Shown: positions 8,852-19,735 of the stretch, piece by piece
Layout of the letters: each line of letters starts with the position of its first letter
How positions within the stretch are numbered: the stretch's first letter is position 1
From: Planktothrix sp. FACHB-1365
GTDB lineage: Bacteria > Cyanobacteriota > Cyanobacteriia > Cyanobacteriales > Microcoleaceae
NCBI RefSeq assembly: GCF_014697575.1
Contig: NZ_JACJSC010000039.1
Span: forward strand, 1-54,466
Direction: 5' to 3'
DNA: 54,466 bases
The notes under the pieces: generated by a model
Seen by the model: only the letters and a program-made list of their open reading frames with translations
Databases searched by the model: none
What the model was told of the DNA's origin: nothing
Translations under genes and position numbers: made by a program

Positions 8852-10558
8852 ATGCTAGTATCCCGTCTCCAGAAGTTTTTAACCGCCCCAGAAGATCATC
8901 GATTTAGTCCTCGAATGATCTTTTGGTTTACCTTGAGTTTAGTTTTCTCCATTAGTTTTGCCATTCCGCCTTTACAAAAAGCTTTTAGTGGAGAATATTT
9001 AATCATGGATGATGCCCGACAACATCTATTTTGGATGCAACGGTTTGTTGATCCTGATTTATTTCCTAACGATTTAATTGCTGATTTTTATCAATCCATT
9101 ACGCCTTCGGGTGTAAGTGGATTTTATCATTTAATGGCAAATTTAGGGGTTAATCCTCTCCTTTTAAATAAAATTATACCTTTATTTTTAGGATTATTAA
9201 CAACTATTTTTTGTTTTGGGATTTGTATTGAACTTTTACCTGTCCCAACGGTTGGGTTTATTGGGTCTTTACTGCTGAATCAAAATCTTTGGTTACACGG
9301 TGAATTAACAACGGCCGTTAGTAGCGGTTTTGCTTATCCGGCTTTTCTATCTTTTCTCTATTTTCTATTACGTCGATCTCCCCTGGGTGTGGGAATTTGT
9401 ATGGCAATTATGGGGAATATTTATAGCCCCTTAATGTTAATTGCTTCTGGGGTTTTAATTCTGCGGTTAATTCAGTGGGAAAAAGGGAAACTGCGATTTT
9501 CTAATAATCGTCAAGATTATATCATTTCGGCTGTCGGTTTAGGGGTTGCAACGTTAGTGATCATCCCTTATTTTTTCTCCAGTTCTGAATATGGCCCTAC
9601 CATTTCTGCCCAAGAAGCGAAAACGATGCCCGAATTTTTAGATAAGGGAAGAACAGGATTTTTTTATGGCAATAGTGGGTTAAATTTCTGGTTTAAAAAT
9701 AGTCGGAGTGGGATGAAAATTTCGTTGAATCCACCTTTAGTTATATTAGGATTGTTCTTACCAATTTTATTCCGATTTCCCCGTCAGTTTCCGTTGGTAG
9801 AAAAAATCAGTTCTAAAATTAATATCCTGTTGTACTTAATCCTAACATCTTTAGGGTTATTTGCGATCGCTCATCTTTTATTATTTAAGTTATTTCTTCC
9901 CAGTCGCTACACCAGCCATAGTTTCCGCATCATTTTAGCAGTTTCAACAGCCATCGTTTTAATTGTTGTCTTAGATGGAATATTTCAAGCTTCCCTTAAA
10001 CAAATTATTGCTTTAGCATCAACGGTTGTATTTAGTTTTGTGTTAATTTTTTATCCGTTTTTTGTCTGGGGAAAAGCCTTTCCCAGAACTGCTTATACCA
10101 TTGGAACAGATCCAGAAGTTTATCAGTTTTTACAACAGCAACCGAAGGATACTTTAACGGCTTCTTTATCCTTAGAAGCAGATAATTTACCCATTTTTTC
10201 TCAACGTCCAGTTTTAGTTTCCTGGGAACACGCTTTACCGTATCAACAGGGCTATTATCGTCAAATTAAACCCAGAGTTTTAGATTTGATTTCTGCCCAA
10301 TATAGCCCCAATTTAGACACCGTTAAACAGTTTATTCAGAAGTATGGGGTTGATTATTTTCTGATTGATCAAAAAGCGTTTACTCCTGAATATATGACCG
10401 AAAATGTTTGGTTTAAACAATGGCCGGATCAAGGAAAACAAGCCTTAAGTCAACTTCAAGGAAAACAGAAACCGATCCTGTTACAATCGTGGAATCGTTG
10501 TACTATCTATCAAAATCAACTCTATCGTCTGGTAAAAGCAGATTGTCTCATCAAATAA
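8852..10558 (+). CDS. Large multi-pass membrane protein, probable GT-C-fold glycosyltransferase
   Basis: A 568-residue integral membrane protein. About ten hydrophobic helices lie between residues 22 and 405, followed by a soluble C-terminal region (about 420-568). The first extracytoplasmic loop contains 'IMDDARQHLFW' with paired acidic residues D53-D54, the place and form of the catalytic acidic pair in GT-C transferases that use polyprenyl-phosphate sugars. No signature specific to a named family is recognised. The divergent neighbour makes just such a lipid donor, which supports the guess. The stop codon is followed at once by a strong hairpin. Confidence 0.7.
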   Translation: MLVSRLQKFLTAPEDHRFSPRMIFWFTLSLVFSISFAIPPLQKAFSGEYLIMDDARQHLFWMQRFVDPDLFPNDLIADFYQSITPSGVSGFYHLMANLGVNPLLLNKIIPLFLGLLTTIFCFGICIELLPVPTVGFIGSLLLNQNLWLHGELTTAVSSGFAYPAFLSFLYFLLRRSPLGVGICMAIMGNIYSPLMLIASGVLILRLIQWEKGKLRFSNNRQDYIISAVGLGVATLVIIPYFFSSSEYGPTISAQEAKTMPEFLDKGRTGFFYGNSGLNFWFKNSRSGMKISLNPPLVILGLFLPILFRFPRQFPLVEKISSKINILLYLILTSLGLFAIAHLLLFKLFLPSRYTSHSFRIILAVSTAIVLIVVLDGIFQASLKQIIALASTVVFSFVLIFYPFFVWGKAFPRTAYTIGTDPEVYQFLQQQPKDTLTASLSLEADNLPIFSQRPVLVSWEHALPYQQGYYRQIKPRVLDLISAQYSPNLDTVKQFIQKYGVDYFLIDQKAFTPEYMTENVWFKQWPDQGKQALSQLQGKQKPILLQSWNRCTIYQNQLYRLVKADCLIK

Positions 10559-10565
10559 CCCGTAG

Positions 10566-10590
10566 GGTGCGTGCGCTGCGCTTACGCACC
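10566..10590 (+). terminator. GGTGCGT/ACGCACC hairpin after the membrane protein gene
   Basis: Arms 10566-10572 and 10584-10590 pair perfectly, eight bases past the stop codon. There is no T-run, and the motif is a common cyanobacterial dispersed repeat, so termination is possible but not certain. Confidence 0.5.
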
Positions 10591-10662
10591 ACCTGACATT
10601 TTATTATCGCAGTTTTTGACAGACTCACCAGCTAATTATAGGCTCATTTAGGGAGGTTAATC

Positions 10663-13194
10663 ATGTTAAAAAAAGGTTTAATCAATCTCGGAATTTTACC
10701 TATTTTTTTGTTTAATAATTTTACCTTAATTTCCCTCAAAAATCAACCTCAGACCCCTGTTGAAAGTTATAAACCTGATCCAGCAACATTATTTAACCAA
10801 GGAAAACAATATTATCAGCAAGGACAATATACTCAAGCTGCTGAGGTTTTACAACAGGCTATTTTAGGGTTTTCTCAACAAGGAGATATTGTTAATCAAG
10901 CGATCGCATTAAGTAATCTTTCTTTAGTTTTACAACAGTTAGGACAATGGGAACAAGCCGAAAAAGTTCTACAGGAAAGTTTAGGATTAATTCAAGATTT
11001 ATCCTTTCCTAAACAGCCTTTAATTCTAGCTCAAATTTTAGAGATTCAAGGTCAATTAGAATTCACAAAAGGACAACCTGAACAAGCTATTAAAACTTGG
11101 AAACAAGCGTTTAAACTTTATTCACAAACGGGAAATTGGTTAGGAGAAATTACTAACCAAATAAACCAAGCAACGGCTTTACAAACTTTGGGACTCTATC
11201 GACAATCTTTAAAAACGTTAACAGAAGTTAATGAAACCCTGAAATCTCAACCGAATTCTTTAATTAAAGTAACGGCTTTATTGAGTTTAGGAAATGCCTT
11301 AAAAAAAGTGGGTGATTTAAAAACGGCTCAAGCTGTTTTGCAACAAAGTTTAGAGTTAGCTAAAACTGCTAATTATTCTCAAGTTTTAAGCCGGATTTAT
11401 TTAAGTTTAGCCAATCTTAATCGCGCTCAAAATAATTCTGATCTCGCTTTAGAAAATTATCAAAATGCAGTAAAAACAGCCTCAAATGGTTTAGAAAGAC
11501 TGCAAGGTTTGATTAATCAATATAGTTTACTGATTGATTTAAAACAATACAAAGAAGCAGAAACTCTATCCCAGGAAATTCAAGATTCTATTTCTAAAGT
11601 TCCGATGAGTCGGAGTTTAGTTTATGCTATGGTTAATTTTACGAATTCTTTAATCAAGTTAAATTCAACTTCTAATAATTCTAAAATCATTAATTTATTA
11701 AATAATGCAATTCAATCTTCTAAAACTTTAAAAGATCTCCGTTCAGAATCTTACGCTTTAGGAATTTTAGGGAAATTTTATGAACAAAATCAACAACCCT
11801 TAGAAGCTCAAAAATTAACCGAACAAGCTCTATTAATTGCTCAATCTATTAATGCTTCTGATATTGCTTATCAATGGCAATGGCAACTAGGAAGACTTCT
11901 AAAACAACAAAATCAAAAAGATAAAGCGATCGCCGCTTATACTGAAGCGGTTAATACTTTAAAATTTCTCAGAAAAGACTTAGTTGCGATTAACCAAGAT
12001 GTGCAATTTTCTTTCCGAGAAAGTGTAGAACCTGTTTATCGAGAATTAGTCGATTTAATTTTACAATCTCCGACTCCCGATAACCTAAAAACTGCCCGTG
12101 AATTGATAGAATCTTTACAACTTGCTGAACTCGATAACTTTTTCCAAGAAGCTTGTTTAGATCAAGAAATTAAACCTCAAGAAATTGATCAAATTGATCC
12201 CAATGCAGCAATCATTTATCCGATTATTTTAGCCAATCGTTTAGAAGTTATTCTCTCAATTCCGGGTCAAGATTTACGCCACTATTCTACCGAAATTTCT
12301 CAACAACAGGTTGAAACTATAATTCGTCAATTACGACTATCTTTTCAACCGATATTTTCGACAAAAGAACGGTTAGAATTATCGCAAACCGTGTACAATT
12401 GGCTCATCCGTCCAGCAGAATCTGATCTCAAAAATAGCTCGATTAAAACCTTAGTCTTTGTCTTAGATGGTTCTCTGCGAAATGTGCCAATGGCTGCCCT
12501 TTATGATGGCAAAAATTATCTAGTTCAAAATTATAATTTAGCTCTAACTCCGGGTTTACAACTCCTGGCTTCTCAATCTTTAAAACGAAATCAAATTAAA
12601 GCCTTAACCGTTGGGTTAAGTGAAGCTCGTCAAGGGTTTTCTGCCTTACCTGCCGTTGCGTCTGAACTTGAAAAAATTGAAGCAGAAGTTCCGACAAAAG
12701 TTTTATTAAATCAACAATTTACCCGTGATGCTGTTCAACAACAAATTCAAGAAACTCCCTTTCCCATCGTTCATTTAGCAACTCATGGACAATTTAGTTC
12801 TAAAGCGGAAGATACTTTTTTATTAACCTGGGATAGTCGGATTAATGTTAAGGATTTAGATGATTTTCTCAGCCGTCGCCAACGAGGAGAACAAAATCCG
12901 GTAGAATTATTAGTCTTAAGTGCTTGCGAAACCGCAACAGGAGATCAACGGGCTGCTTTAGGATTAGCGGGTGTAGCGGTGCGTTCTGGGGCACGGAGTA
13001 CCTTAGCGACATTATGGCAAGTTAACGATACCTCCACCGCCTCCTTGATGGCAGAATTTTATCAAGAATTAACTCAGCAACAAATCAGTAAAGCCGAAGC
13101 TCTGCGTCAAGCCCAGTTAAAGCTGTTACAACAGGCTAAATATCAAGATCCCTATTATTGGGCGCCCTTCGTTTTGGTGGGAAATTGGCAATAG
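10663..13194 (+). CDS. TPR-repeat protein with C-terminal CHAT peptidase domain
   Basis: An 843-residue protein with a hydrophobic signal or anchor at the N-terminus (residues 4-25), TPR repeats over about 40-435 ('LFNQGKQYYQQGQYTQAAEVLQQA' is the first), a linker, and a CHAT domain at about 545-842. CHAT is a caspase-like peptidase fold. The catalytic dyad is present: H708 in 'HLATHGQF' and C755 in 'VLSACETATG'. GGGAGG precedes the ATG. The N-terminal segment suggests export, putting the peptidase outside the cytoplasm. The downstream DUF928 and CHASE2-cyclase genes run in the same direction, suggesting one regulatory unit. The substrate is unknown. Confidence 0.9.
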   Translation: MLKKGLINLGILPIFLFNNFTLISLKNQPQTPVESYKPDPATLFNQGKQYYQQGQYTQAAEVLQQAILGFSQQGDIVNQAIALSNLSLVLQQLGQWEQAEKVLQESLGLIQDLSFPKQPLILAQILEIQGQLEFTKGQPEQAIKTWKQAFKLYSQTGNWLGEITNQINQATALQTLGLYRQSLKTLTEVNETLKSQPNSLIKVTALLSLGNALKKVGDLKTAQAVLQQSLELAKTANYSQVLSRIYLSLANLNRAQNNSDLALENYQNAVKTASNGLERLQGLINQYSLLIDLKQYKEAETLSQEIQDSISKVPMSRSLVYAMVNFTNSLIKLNSTSNNSKIINLLNNAIQSSKTLKDLRSESYALGILGKFYEQNQQPLEAQKLTEQALLIAQSINASDIAYQWQWQLGRLLKQQNQKDKAIAAYTEAVNTLKFLRKDLVAINQDVQFSFRESVEPVYRELVDLILQSPTPDNLKTARELIESLQLAELDNFFQEACLDQEIKPQEIDQIDPNAAIIYPIILANRLEVILSIPGQDLRHYSTEISQQQVETIIRQLRLSFQPIFSTKERLELSQTVYNWLIRPAESDLKNSSIKTLVFVLDGSLRNVPMAALYDGKNYLVQNYNLALTPGLQLLASQSLKRNQIKALTVGLSEARQGFSALPAVASELEKIEAEVPTKVLLNQQFTRDAVQQQIQETPFPIVHLATHGQFSSKAEDTFLLTWDSRINVKDLDDFLSRRQRGEQNPVELLVLSACETATGDQRAALGLAGVAVRSGARSTLATLWQVNDTSTASLMAEFYQELTQQQISKAEALRQAQLKLLQQAKYQDPYYWAPFVLVGNWQ

Positions 13195-13323
13195 ATTTGT
13201 AACTCTGAAGATAGGTTAATAAAATTAAAGTATTAGTGCATCATCCAAGACCCGTGATCTAACAGGAGTCCTCTTGACTCTAGTTTAATTCTTTCTGAGT
13301 ATTCTTTGGAGACCCATACTTTT

Positions 13324-14115
13324 ATGTTTCACAACCGTTTGCACCAGCACTGGATTAGCCTATCTCTCCTGACCCTTGTGGGGGGCGCTTTTGTTCCGCA
13401 ACTGTCCGTTATGGCTCAACCCACCCCTTCAGAGGGAATCCAAATTAGTATGGCCTTTGAACCCCCACCAGGGGAAGGAATGCCCGCTCGCACCGCCGGA
13501 GGAGGGTCTCGCGGTCAAACTCTGGCTGCGATTCAAACCACACCCCCCTTAATGGCCTTAGTTCCAGCGTTTTATTCTCAAACCAATGGTCAAGAAACGG
13601 ATATCAAAGGATTGACGCTGGCGGCTACCCCGACATTCTTTTTCTATGTTCCTGCAATTCCGGCAAAAGAAGTCGCTTTTAGCTTAAAAGATGAAAATAA
13701 CAACGATATTTACCAAACTCGTTTAACGCTCCCCAATCAACCCGGTATCGTCAGTATTGCTCTACCAAAAGATACTCCTCCGTTAAAAATTGGTCAAACC
13801 TATCGTTGGTCATTTGGGGTGATTTACAACGATGAAAACACGCAGGAGCCTAAAGTTGTGTTTGTGAGCGGGGAAGTCAAAAGAACAGAACCCGATGCCA
13901 TGTTAAACGCTAAACTACAACAAGCTGAACCCCTAGAACAAGCTAAAATTTATGCTGAAAATGGAATTTGGTTTGAAAGTTTAGCAACCTTAGCCCAACT
14001 GCGTCAAAATCAACCGATGGATGAAACATTAACCAAGCAATGGAATGAACTGTTACAATCCGTTGGTTTAGAATCCATTGCGAATCAACCGTTTGTGAAT
14101 GGGCTTGAGAACTAA
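13324..14115 (+). CDS. Exported DUF928 protein
   Basis: A 263-residue protein of the cyanobacterial DUF928 family, which has no assigned function. Residues 1-31 form a signal peptide (hydrophobic 'ISLSLLTLVGGAFVPQL', cleavage after VMA). The domain covers about 60-255 ('MALVPAF', 'FFFYVPAIPAKEVAFSLKD', 'YRWSFGVIYND', 'YAENGIWFESLATLAQLR'). A TTG six codons upstream (13306) is an alternative start, but the ATG gives a clean signal peptide and GGAG lies 12 bases before it. It sits between the CHAT gene and the CHASE2-cyclase gene, 16 bases from the latter. DUF928 genes often neighbour such genes, so an extracytoplasmic sensing role is plausible. Confidence 0.87.
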   Translation: MFHNRLHQHWISLSLLTLVGGAFVPQLSVMAQPTPSEGIQISMAFEPPPGEGMPARTAGGGSRGQTLAAIQTTPPLMALVPAFYSQTNGQETDIKGLTLAATPTFFFYVPAIPAKEVAFSLKDENNNDIYQTRLTLPNQPGIVSIALPKDTPPLKIGQTYRWSFGVIYNDENTQEPKVVFVSGEVKRTEPDAMLNAKLQQAEPLEQAKIYAENGIWFESLATLAQLRQNQPMDETLTKQWNELLQSVGLESIANQPFVNGLEN

Positions 14116-14131
14116 TTAAGGTGAAACTCGA

Positions 14132-16090
14132 ATGAAGTATGGAGTTATGAAACAAAAACAAACGGTCTTCAGACTTCATACTTTCAGATGGAAACCTTCC
14201 GGGCAATGGCTGAAGTTATTTCGTTATTTATGGTTAAGTCCAGTGATAACGGCTTCAGTTATTGCCCTGCAAAGTACAGGATTTTTACAACTTTTAGATT
14301 GGGCAACCTATGATCAATTTGTGCGGTGGCGACCCCTAGAACCTCCTGATCCTCGGATTGTCATTGTTACGATTGATGAACCGGATTTAAAAAAGCTGGG
14401 ACAATGGCCGATTCCTGATGCGATTTTAGCACAATTAATAGAAAAAATAAAGCTTCAAAACCCGATTGCAATTGGATTAGATATTTATCGAAATTTACCC
14501 GTTCAACCCGGGCATGAGGATTTAATTAAGGTCTTTAAAACCACCCCGAATTTAGTGGGTGTAGAGAAAGTTGTTGAAGATCAAAATCGAGCTTCTATTG
14601 AACCGCCTCCGATTTTAAAAGATAAAAAACAAGTGGGGGCGGCGGATTTAATTTTAGATGCAGATGGCAAAATTAGACGGGCATTATTATCAATAAAACC
14701 CCCAGAACGCCCTACTATTTTAAATTTAGGGGCGACCGTTGCTTTAATTTATTTACAAACTCAAGGGATTACCCCTAAAATGACCGAAAATCAGCAAGTT
14801 ATTTTAGGAAAAGCTGAATTTACAAGATTTACAGAAAATGATGGCGGTTATGTTCGCGCTGATGATGATGGCTATCAAATTTTATTAAATTATCGGGGAT
14901 CGCAGGATAATTTTCATAAAATTTCCATGACTCAAGTGTTAAACAATGAGATTCCACCGGATTTGTTTCGTGATAAAATTGTATTTATTGGCCCCTTTGC
15001 CCAAAGTTTAAATGATCTATTTTTTACCCCTTATACCAGTAATTTATTTAGTATTAATGATCGTACACCGGGAGTAATTATTCATGCTAATATTGCCAGC
15101 CAACTGATTAGTAGCGCTATCGATGGACGCACCTTAATTCATGTTTGGTCAGATCGGACAGAATGGTTTTGGGTGTTTCTTTGGTCAACGGTTGGTAGCA
15201 GTTTAGGATGGATTTATGGGGGAACCCGTTGGACAGTTTATTGGTTGATTTTAGCCAGTGGAGGTTTAATTATTATTTCTTATAGTGCTTTTATGAGTGG
15301 TTGGTGGCTTCCCTTAGTTTCTCCTTTATTAGCATTAGTCAGTTCTGGGATGGTGGTTACGGCTTATATTGCTAATGTTGAACGTCAAGATCGGAAAATG
15401 GTGATGACGTTATTTCAACGGTATGTTACCCCCAAAATTGCGGAAACAATATGGCAAAATCGAGAGGATTTATTACAAAAAGGTCAAATTTTAGGGCAGA
15501 AAATGATAGCAACTGTCCTGTTTACAGATATTAAAGGATTTAGTACCATTGCTGAACGCATGGAACCCGCAATGTTAATGACTTGGTTAAATGAATATAT
15601 GAATGCCATGGCGAATATTGTGTTTGAACATGATGGGGTTGTGGATAAATTTATGGGGGATGCTATTATGGCAGTGTTTGGAGTTCCTATTCCTCGAAAT
15701 AATCCTCAAGAAATTGCTCAAGATGCCACTTCTGCGGTATCCTGTGCCTTAGCAATGGGGGAAAAATTGCGAGTGCTTAATCAACATTGGCAACAACAAA
15801 ATCAACCCTTGATTTCTATGAGAATTGGTATTGCTACCGGAGTTGTCGTCACCGGAAGTTTAGGCAGTTCTCAACGGATGGAATATACAACTTTAGGTGA
15901 TAGTGTTAATATTGCTGCCCGTTTAGAAAGTTATGATAAATCCTTTTATAGTGAGGGAACCTGTCGAATTTTAATGAATGAAGAAACCCATCAACAAATT
16001 AATGGCAAGTTCCCCACTCGTTACGTCGGTCGCGTGCAATTATATGGACGTCAACAGTTAATTAATATTTATCAAGCTATCAACGATTAA
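14132..16090 (+). CDS. CHASE2-domain adenylate cyclase (class III)
   Basis: A 652-residue membrane sensor-cyclase. One membrane helix (about 25-47) leads to an extracytoplasmic CHASE2 domain (about 50-335), then three helices (about 345-415) and a class III catalytic domain (about 460-650). The catalytic set is complete: metal aspartates D466 ('FTDIKGFS') and D510 ('MGDAIMAVFG'), adenine-selecting K506 and D590, and transition-state N593 and R597 ('DSVNIAARLE'). It should therefore make cAMP in response to an outside signal. AAGGTG is 8 bases before the ATG. It is the last gene after CHAT and DUF928. cAMP controls motility in several cyanobacteria, which fits the hps genes nearby only loosely. 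Confidence 0.93.
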   Translation: MKYGVMKQKQTVFRLHTFRWKPSGQWLKLFRYLWLSPVITASVIALQSTGFLQLLDWATYDQFVRWRPLEPPDPRIVIVTIDEPDLKKLGQWPIPDAILAQLIEKIKLQNPIAIGLDIYRNLPVQPGHEDLIKVFKTTPNLVGVEKVVEDQNRASIEPPPILKDKKQVGAADLILDADGKIRRALLSIKPPERPTILNLGATVALIYLQTQGITPKMTENQQVILGKAEFTRFTENDGGYVRADDDGYQILLNYRGSQDNFHKISMTQVLNNEIPPDLFRDKIVFIGPFAQSLNDLFFTPYTSNLFSINDRTPGVIIHANIASQLISSAIDGRTLIHVWSDRTEWFWVFLWSTVGSSLGWIYGGTRWTVYWLILASGGLIIISYSAFMSGWWLPLVSPLLALVSSGMVVTAYIANVERQDRKMVMTLFQRYVTPKIAETIWQNREDLLQKGQILGQKMIATVLFTDIKGFSTIAERMEPAMLMTWLNEYMNAMANIVFEHDGVVDKFMGDAIMAVFGVPIPRNNPQEIAQDATSAVSCALAMGEKLRVLNQHWQQQNQPLISMRIGIATGVVVTGSLGSSQRMEYTTLGDSVNIAARLESYDKSFYSEGTCRILMNEETHQQINGKFPTRYVGRVQLYGRQQLINIYQAIND

Positions 16091-16092
16091 AA

Positions 16093-16119
16093 GGGAACAG
16101 GGAACAGGGAACAGGGAAC
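16093..16119. repeat. GGGAACA short tandem repeat
   Basis: Three heptamers GGGAACA (16093-16113) plus a fourth ending GGGAAC-T lie directly after the cyclase stop codon. Such heptanucleotide repeats are common in cyanobacterial spacers. Confidence 0.85.
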
Positions 16120-16136
16120 TAGGACGGATTTCCGAA

Positions 16137-16163
16137 CTAGCACTCGGAACAGTTGAGTGCTAA
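16137..16163 (+). promoter_or_regulatory. CIRCE operator (HrcA binding site)
   Basis: CTAGCACTC, nine bases, then GAGTGCTAA: the CIRCE inverted repeat with one mismatch in the first base. It lies 32 bases before the groEL start, the standard place for HrcA repression that is lifted on heat shock. hrcA itself is not in this window. Confidence 0.95.
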
Positions 16164-16183
16164 AGTAACCTATTGGTGATTAA

Positions 16184-17860
<1,677 letters not shown>

Positions 17861-17891
17861 AATGCCGTGATCTCTCGCTAAATTATCGCAG

Positions 17892-17940
17892 AAGCAACGG
17901 ATCTACTCGGGTCATTGAGAAATATCCGTTGCTTTGATAA
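17892..17940 (+). terminator. groEL terminator
   Basis: An 11-bp perfect stem, AAGCAACGGAT (17892-17902) with ATCCGTTGCTT (17924-17934), 21-base loop, followed by a T-rich stretch. It begins 32 bases after the stop codon. Confidence 0.8.
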
Positions 17941-18331
17941 TTTATTTTAATCAATTAGGCAAAATTATTTTGTTTTTTAAAAGATTGTCAGGAATTTTTG
18001 ATATTTTATTGAGAATTACTTTCAAAGAGTTGACGAGATTATCAGGGTTCTGCTATCATAGAAAAAACAGCACCCAAGGGGTTATTGTGTCTATTGGTGA
18101 AAATACAGGCTAAAACCCTTGTTGTGTCGTTAAATCTGTTGGTTTTATGACTAAATTTCGGCGTGGCGATGCACGAATTTTGGGAAAGGAAGGTTAAGCA
18201 ACGGATAGGAGTATTGACAAAACAAACAATTTATGCTATTCACCTCAAAAGCTGGGTTGGTAACAAACTAAAATCTCGGTTTGAAGACCCCCACCACAGC
18301 ATCAGACTTCGGCGTGAGATCATTAGATGTG

Positions 18332-18381
18332 GGGTGATCTGCTTTTTACAGCCATGAGCACGGTAACAAAGTAGATCACCC
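18332..18381. repeat. 14-bp foldback
   Basis: GGGTGATCTGCTTT (18332-18345) and AAAGTAGATCACCC (18368-18381) are inverted with one mismatch around a 22-base loop. It is possibly a tiny mobile-element remnant. Confidence 0.6.
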
Positions 18382-18387
18382 TCAATT

Positions 18388-18415
18388 GTAGAGACGCGCC
18401 ATGGCGCGTCTCTAC
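18388..18415. repeat. Perfect 28-bp palindrome (GTAGAGACGCGCCA arms)
   Basis: Two 14-base arms, GTAGAGACGCGCCA and its exact complement, meet with no loop. A copy with one mismatch is at 44431-44458, and a half copy follows at 18420-18430. It is a dispersed palindrome family. Confidence 0.9.
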
Positions 18416-18439
18416 TAAGCATGGCGCGTCTTGTCGATT

Positions 18440-18570
18440 TTTGACCTGCTTAATTGACACTCCCCCGTCAAGCTTGCGCTGTGACGGGGGATTCTTGCTT
18501 CACAGAAGAATGCTTTTTAATGCAAGCATCAACGAGTCTTACATCCTCTCCACAAGCTTGAATTTCTGTG
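18440..18570 (-). ncRNA. Probable TnpB guide (omega/reRNA) region
   Basis: In IS605-type elements the 3' end of tnpB and the right end of the element are transcribed into a guide RNA whose last bases come from flanking DNA. Here the stop codon of tnpB lies inside the right-end hairpin (18462-18490), matching that layout. Boundaries are approximate, and no direct evidence of the RNA can be read from the sequence. Confidence 0.4.
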
Positions 18571-19676
18571 TGTCCCGCAGTATTTGTTGACAATATTCTT
18601 ATACCTTCTTCCCTAATATTATGTGCTGCATTTTCATCCCTATCGTGGTGGGTTTGACAGCTTGGACAAACCCATTCCCGAATACTTAAATTCAATGAAT
18701 TGTTTTTAAATTGGCAGCAATGACAAAGTTTTGTACTAGGGAAAAATCTGTCAACTTCAATTAACTTTCCGCCCTCTCTTTCCAGTTTGTAGCCTAGGAA
18801 ATTAATCAGCATCCCAAAACCAGCATCTAATACAGATTTTGCTAACTTGGTACGAGCTAACCCTTTAATACAAAGGTTTTCCACTACAATGACTTGGTTC
18901 TCGTCAACTAACTTTCGAGAGAGTTTGTGAAGAAAGTCTTGTCTGGTATTCGCTATTTTTTCATGAACTTTAGCAACTTTTTTAACTTGCTTTTTGCGAT
19001 TGTTAGACCCCTTCGTCTTCCGAGACAAGGCTTGTTGTCTTCTTCTTAATCGCTTGGCATATTTTCTAGTGGGTTTAATTGGGTCAACCTTGCTATAGGT
19101 TTCACCGTCAAATATCGTCACTAAACTTGTTAAGCCTAAGTCAATACCTGAGATTTTCCCAGTTTTATTCAGGATAAAATCATCAGTTTCAAACAAAATA
19201 GCGGCAAAATATTTATCTGTACTGGTCTTAGAGACGGTAACAGATTTTATTTTGCCGCTAATTGCTTTTGGAATTCTAGCTTTAACAACCCCCAGTTTGG
19301 GAAGCTTTACACCATTTCCTCGAATTGAACAACTTTCGGGATAACGAATGGATTGCTTTTTGTGTTTACTTTTGAATTTAGGAAACCTAGCTCTTTTTTG
19401 AAAAAAGTTTTTAAACGCAGCTTCTAAATTCTTTAGTGATTGTTGTAATACAGCAGCAGTCGCTTCTTGCAGAAACAGATAATCTGGTTGCTTTTTGAGT
19501 TGGGTCAAATCCTTTGACATCTCGTTATAATTCAACCCTTTCCCTGTTTCTCTGTACTGGGTATTGGTTTTCTCCAGGTAGTAATTCCAAACAAATCTAC
19601 AGCAACCAAAGCTTTTCGCCAAGACCGTTTGCTGTTCTTTGTTTGGATATAACCTTACCTTGAGAACGTCTAACAT
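18468..19676 (-). CDS. tnpB: TnpB, RNA-guided nuclease of IS605 family
   Basis: A 402-residue TnpB, the ancestor-type relative of Cas12 that cuts DNA next to a transposon-end motif using a guide RNA. The RuvC residues are all visible: D in 'SGIDLGLTSL', E in 'VVVENLCIKGL' and D in 'HDRDENAAHNI'. The zinc ribbon is 'CHCC..CPSC'. The N-terminus 'MLDVLKVRLYPNKEQQ' is normal, so the protein is full length and probably active. It runs divergently from tnpA. Its final codons form part of the element-end hairpin. Confidence 0.95.
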   Translation of the reverse strand: MLDVLKVRLYPNKEQQTVLAKSFGCCRFVWNYYLEKTNTQYRETGKGLNYNEMSKDLTQLKKQPDYLFLQEATAAVLQQSLKNLEAAFKNFFQKRARFPKFKSKHKKQSIRYPESCSIRGNGVKLPKLGVVKARIPKAISGKIKSVTVSKTSTDKYFAAILFETDDFILNKTGKISGIDLGLTSLVTIFDGETYSKVDPIKPTRKYAKRLRRRQQALSRKTKGSNNRKKQVKKVAKVHEKIANTRQDFLHKLSRKLVDENQVIVVENLCIKGLARTKLAKSVLDAGFGMLINFLGYKLEREGGKLIEVDRFFPSTKLCHCCQFKNNSLNLSIREWVCPSCQTHHDRDENAAHNIREEGIRILSTNTAGHTEIQACGEDVRLVDACIKKHSSVKQESPVTAQA

Positions 19677-19735
19677 TTCTGCTCACATATCAACCTGTCT
19701 GGTATTATAGCGTTTAGCGTTAGAGAGTGTCAACC

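Larger units (their letters stand above)
17861..18467. other. Spacer between groEL and the IS element
   Basis: After the groEL terminator no supported gene is seen. A 64-codon frame at 18163-18357 lacks recognisable features and is crossed by an inverted repeat, so it is not called. The stretch holds a 14-bp foldback (18332-18381) and a perfect 28-bp palindrome (18388-18415) followed by a partial copy (18420-18430). Confidence 0.6.

Noticed and set aside
18163-18357. 64-codon open frame downstream of groEL
   Set aside because: Its end runs into a foldback sequence, there is no ribosome site and no family resemblance.
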